Shown one piece after another: positions 6,240 to 6,542 of a stretch of DNA of 6,542 nt (position 1 is the stretch's first letter; each line of letters opens with the position of its first letter). The notes below the pieces were generated by a model, which did no database searches, was not told the origin of the DNA, and worked only from the letters and a program-made list of their open reading frames with translations. Both the position numbers and the translations under genes were made by a program. Origin of the DNA: Comamonas sp. lk (GTDB lineage: Bacteria > Pseudomonadota > Gammaproteobacteria > Burkholderiales > Burkholderiaceae_C); assembly GCA_945898105.1 (NCBI GenBank), contig CAMDHL010000126.1, positions 1 to 6,542 of the forward strand. Reading direction: 5' to 3'.

Positions 6240-6542
6240 ATGTCTGAACCCACCTCGCTGCACCCTGTCGAATCCGCTCATTGGCACCCTGTGGCGGCGC
6301 TGGCCGATGTGCAGGCGCAGCCCTTGGCGGTGCAGTTGCTGGATCAGCCACTCGTCTTGTGGCGCGACGACGCCGGCGCGGTGCATGCCTGGGCCGACCA
6401 GTGCCCGCACCGGGGCGCGCGCTTGTCGCTGGGCCGGGTGTGTGCCGGGCGGCTGGAATGTCCCTATCCCGGCTGGCAGTTTGCGCCTTCGGGCCAATGT
6501 GTGCGGGTGCCCGCGCTGCCGGACTTTGTGCCGCCTGCGGGC
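6240..6542 (+). CDS. Rieske [2Fe-2S] oxygenase-type protein, 5' part only
   Basis: The first 101 residues are visible and the gene runs off the right edge. The N-terminus ([10 protein letters not shown], 15-24, then [17 protein letters not shown], 28-44) and the cluster motif [11 protein letters not shown] (55-65) are typical of the alpha subunit of ring-hydroxylating or demethylating oxygenases of the VanA/PaO type. In these, a Rieske cluster passes electrons to a mononuclear iron in a C-terminal domain, here out of view. Ligands C55, H57 and C74 are present with a normal 16-residue spacing. The second half reads CPYPGWQF (74-81), so the fourth ligand, normally His in CPYHGW, is Pro77 (codon CCC at 6468-6470). 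One base change (CAC to CCC) would explain it. ATG 6240 places the motifs at the usual distance; its ribosome site is poor. The gene is divergent from mutS. The substrate cannot be told. Confidence 0.85.
   Translation, partial: MSEPTSLHPVESAHWHPVAALADVQAQPLAVQLLDQPLVLWRDDAGAVHAWADQCPHRGARLSLGRVCAGRLECPYPGWQFAPSGQCVRVPALPDFVPPAG

Noticed and set aside
6168..6497. N-terminal extension of mutS by 110 codons in the same open frame
   Set aside because: The extra residues are Arg/Gly/His-rich without family character, run antisense over the Rieske gene, and MutS homologues begin near the ATG at 6167.

Overview
This is a moderately GC-rich chromosomal window of housekeeping character. The MutS and UppP proteins look beta-proteobacterial. 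My best guess is Burkholderiales, probably Comamonadaceae; this is inferred from protein character, with no search run. I see no tRNA or rRNA gene, CRISPR array, insertion sequence or phage gene.

Layout, left to right. (1) A partial minus-strand gene for a DUF2306-like membrane protein runs off the left edge (1-245). (2) A divergent intergenic region (246-376) holds a bulged hairpin and a perfect 12-bp palindrome just before the next gene. (3) uppP, undecaprenyl-diphosphatase, is on plus (377-1231). (4) A minus-strand alpha/beta hydrolase (1228-2037) meets uppP tail to tail with interlocked stop codons. (5) A 311-bp divergent spacer (2038-2348) holds weak promoter-like sequence, an orphan perfect Shine-Dalgarno and two tiny ORFs. 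(6) Two unrecognised plus-strand genes, a coiled-coil protein (2349-2819) and a two-helix membrane protein (2816-3400), overlap by ATGA. (7) A 169-bp convergent spacer (3401-3569) is rich in inverted repeats. (8) mutS is on minus (3570-6167). (9) A 72-bp divergent spacer is followed by the start of a plus-strand Rieske [2Fe-2S] oxygenase-type gene (6240-6542, cut by the right edge).

The genes do not form one pathway. UppP recycles the lipid carrier of cell-wall synthesis, MutS recognises mismatches, and the Rieske protein is probably an oxygenase component. The only clear co-translated unit is the unknown pair 2349-3400. It is also the best candidate for something undescribed: a soluble helical protein made together with a small inner-membrane protein. 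The most striking single residue is in the Rieske gene, where the second histidine ligand of the cluster (CPYHGW in the family) reads proline (CPYPGW). No convincing novel defence, mobile or RNA system is visible.
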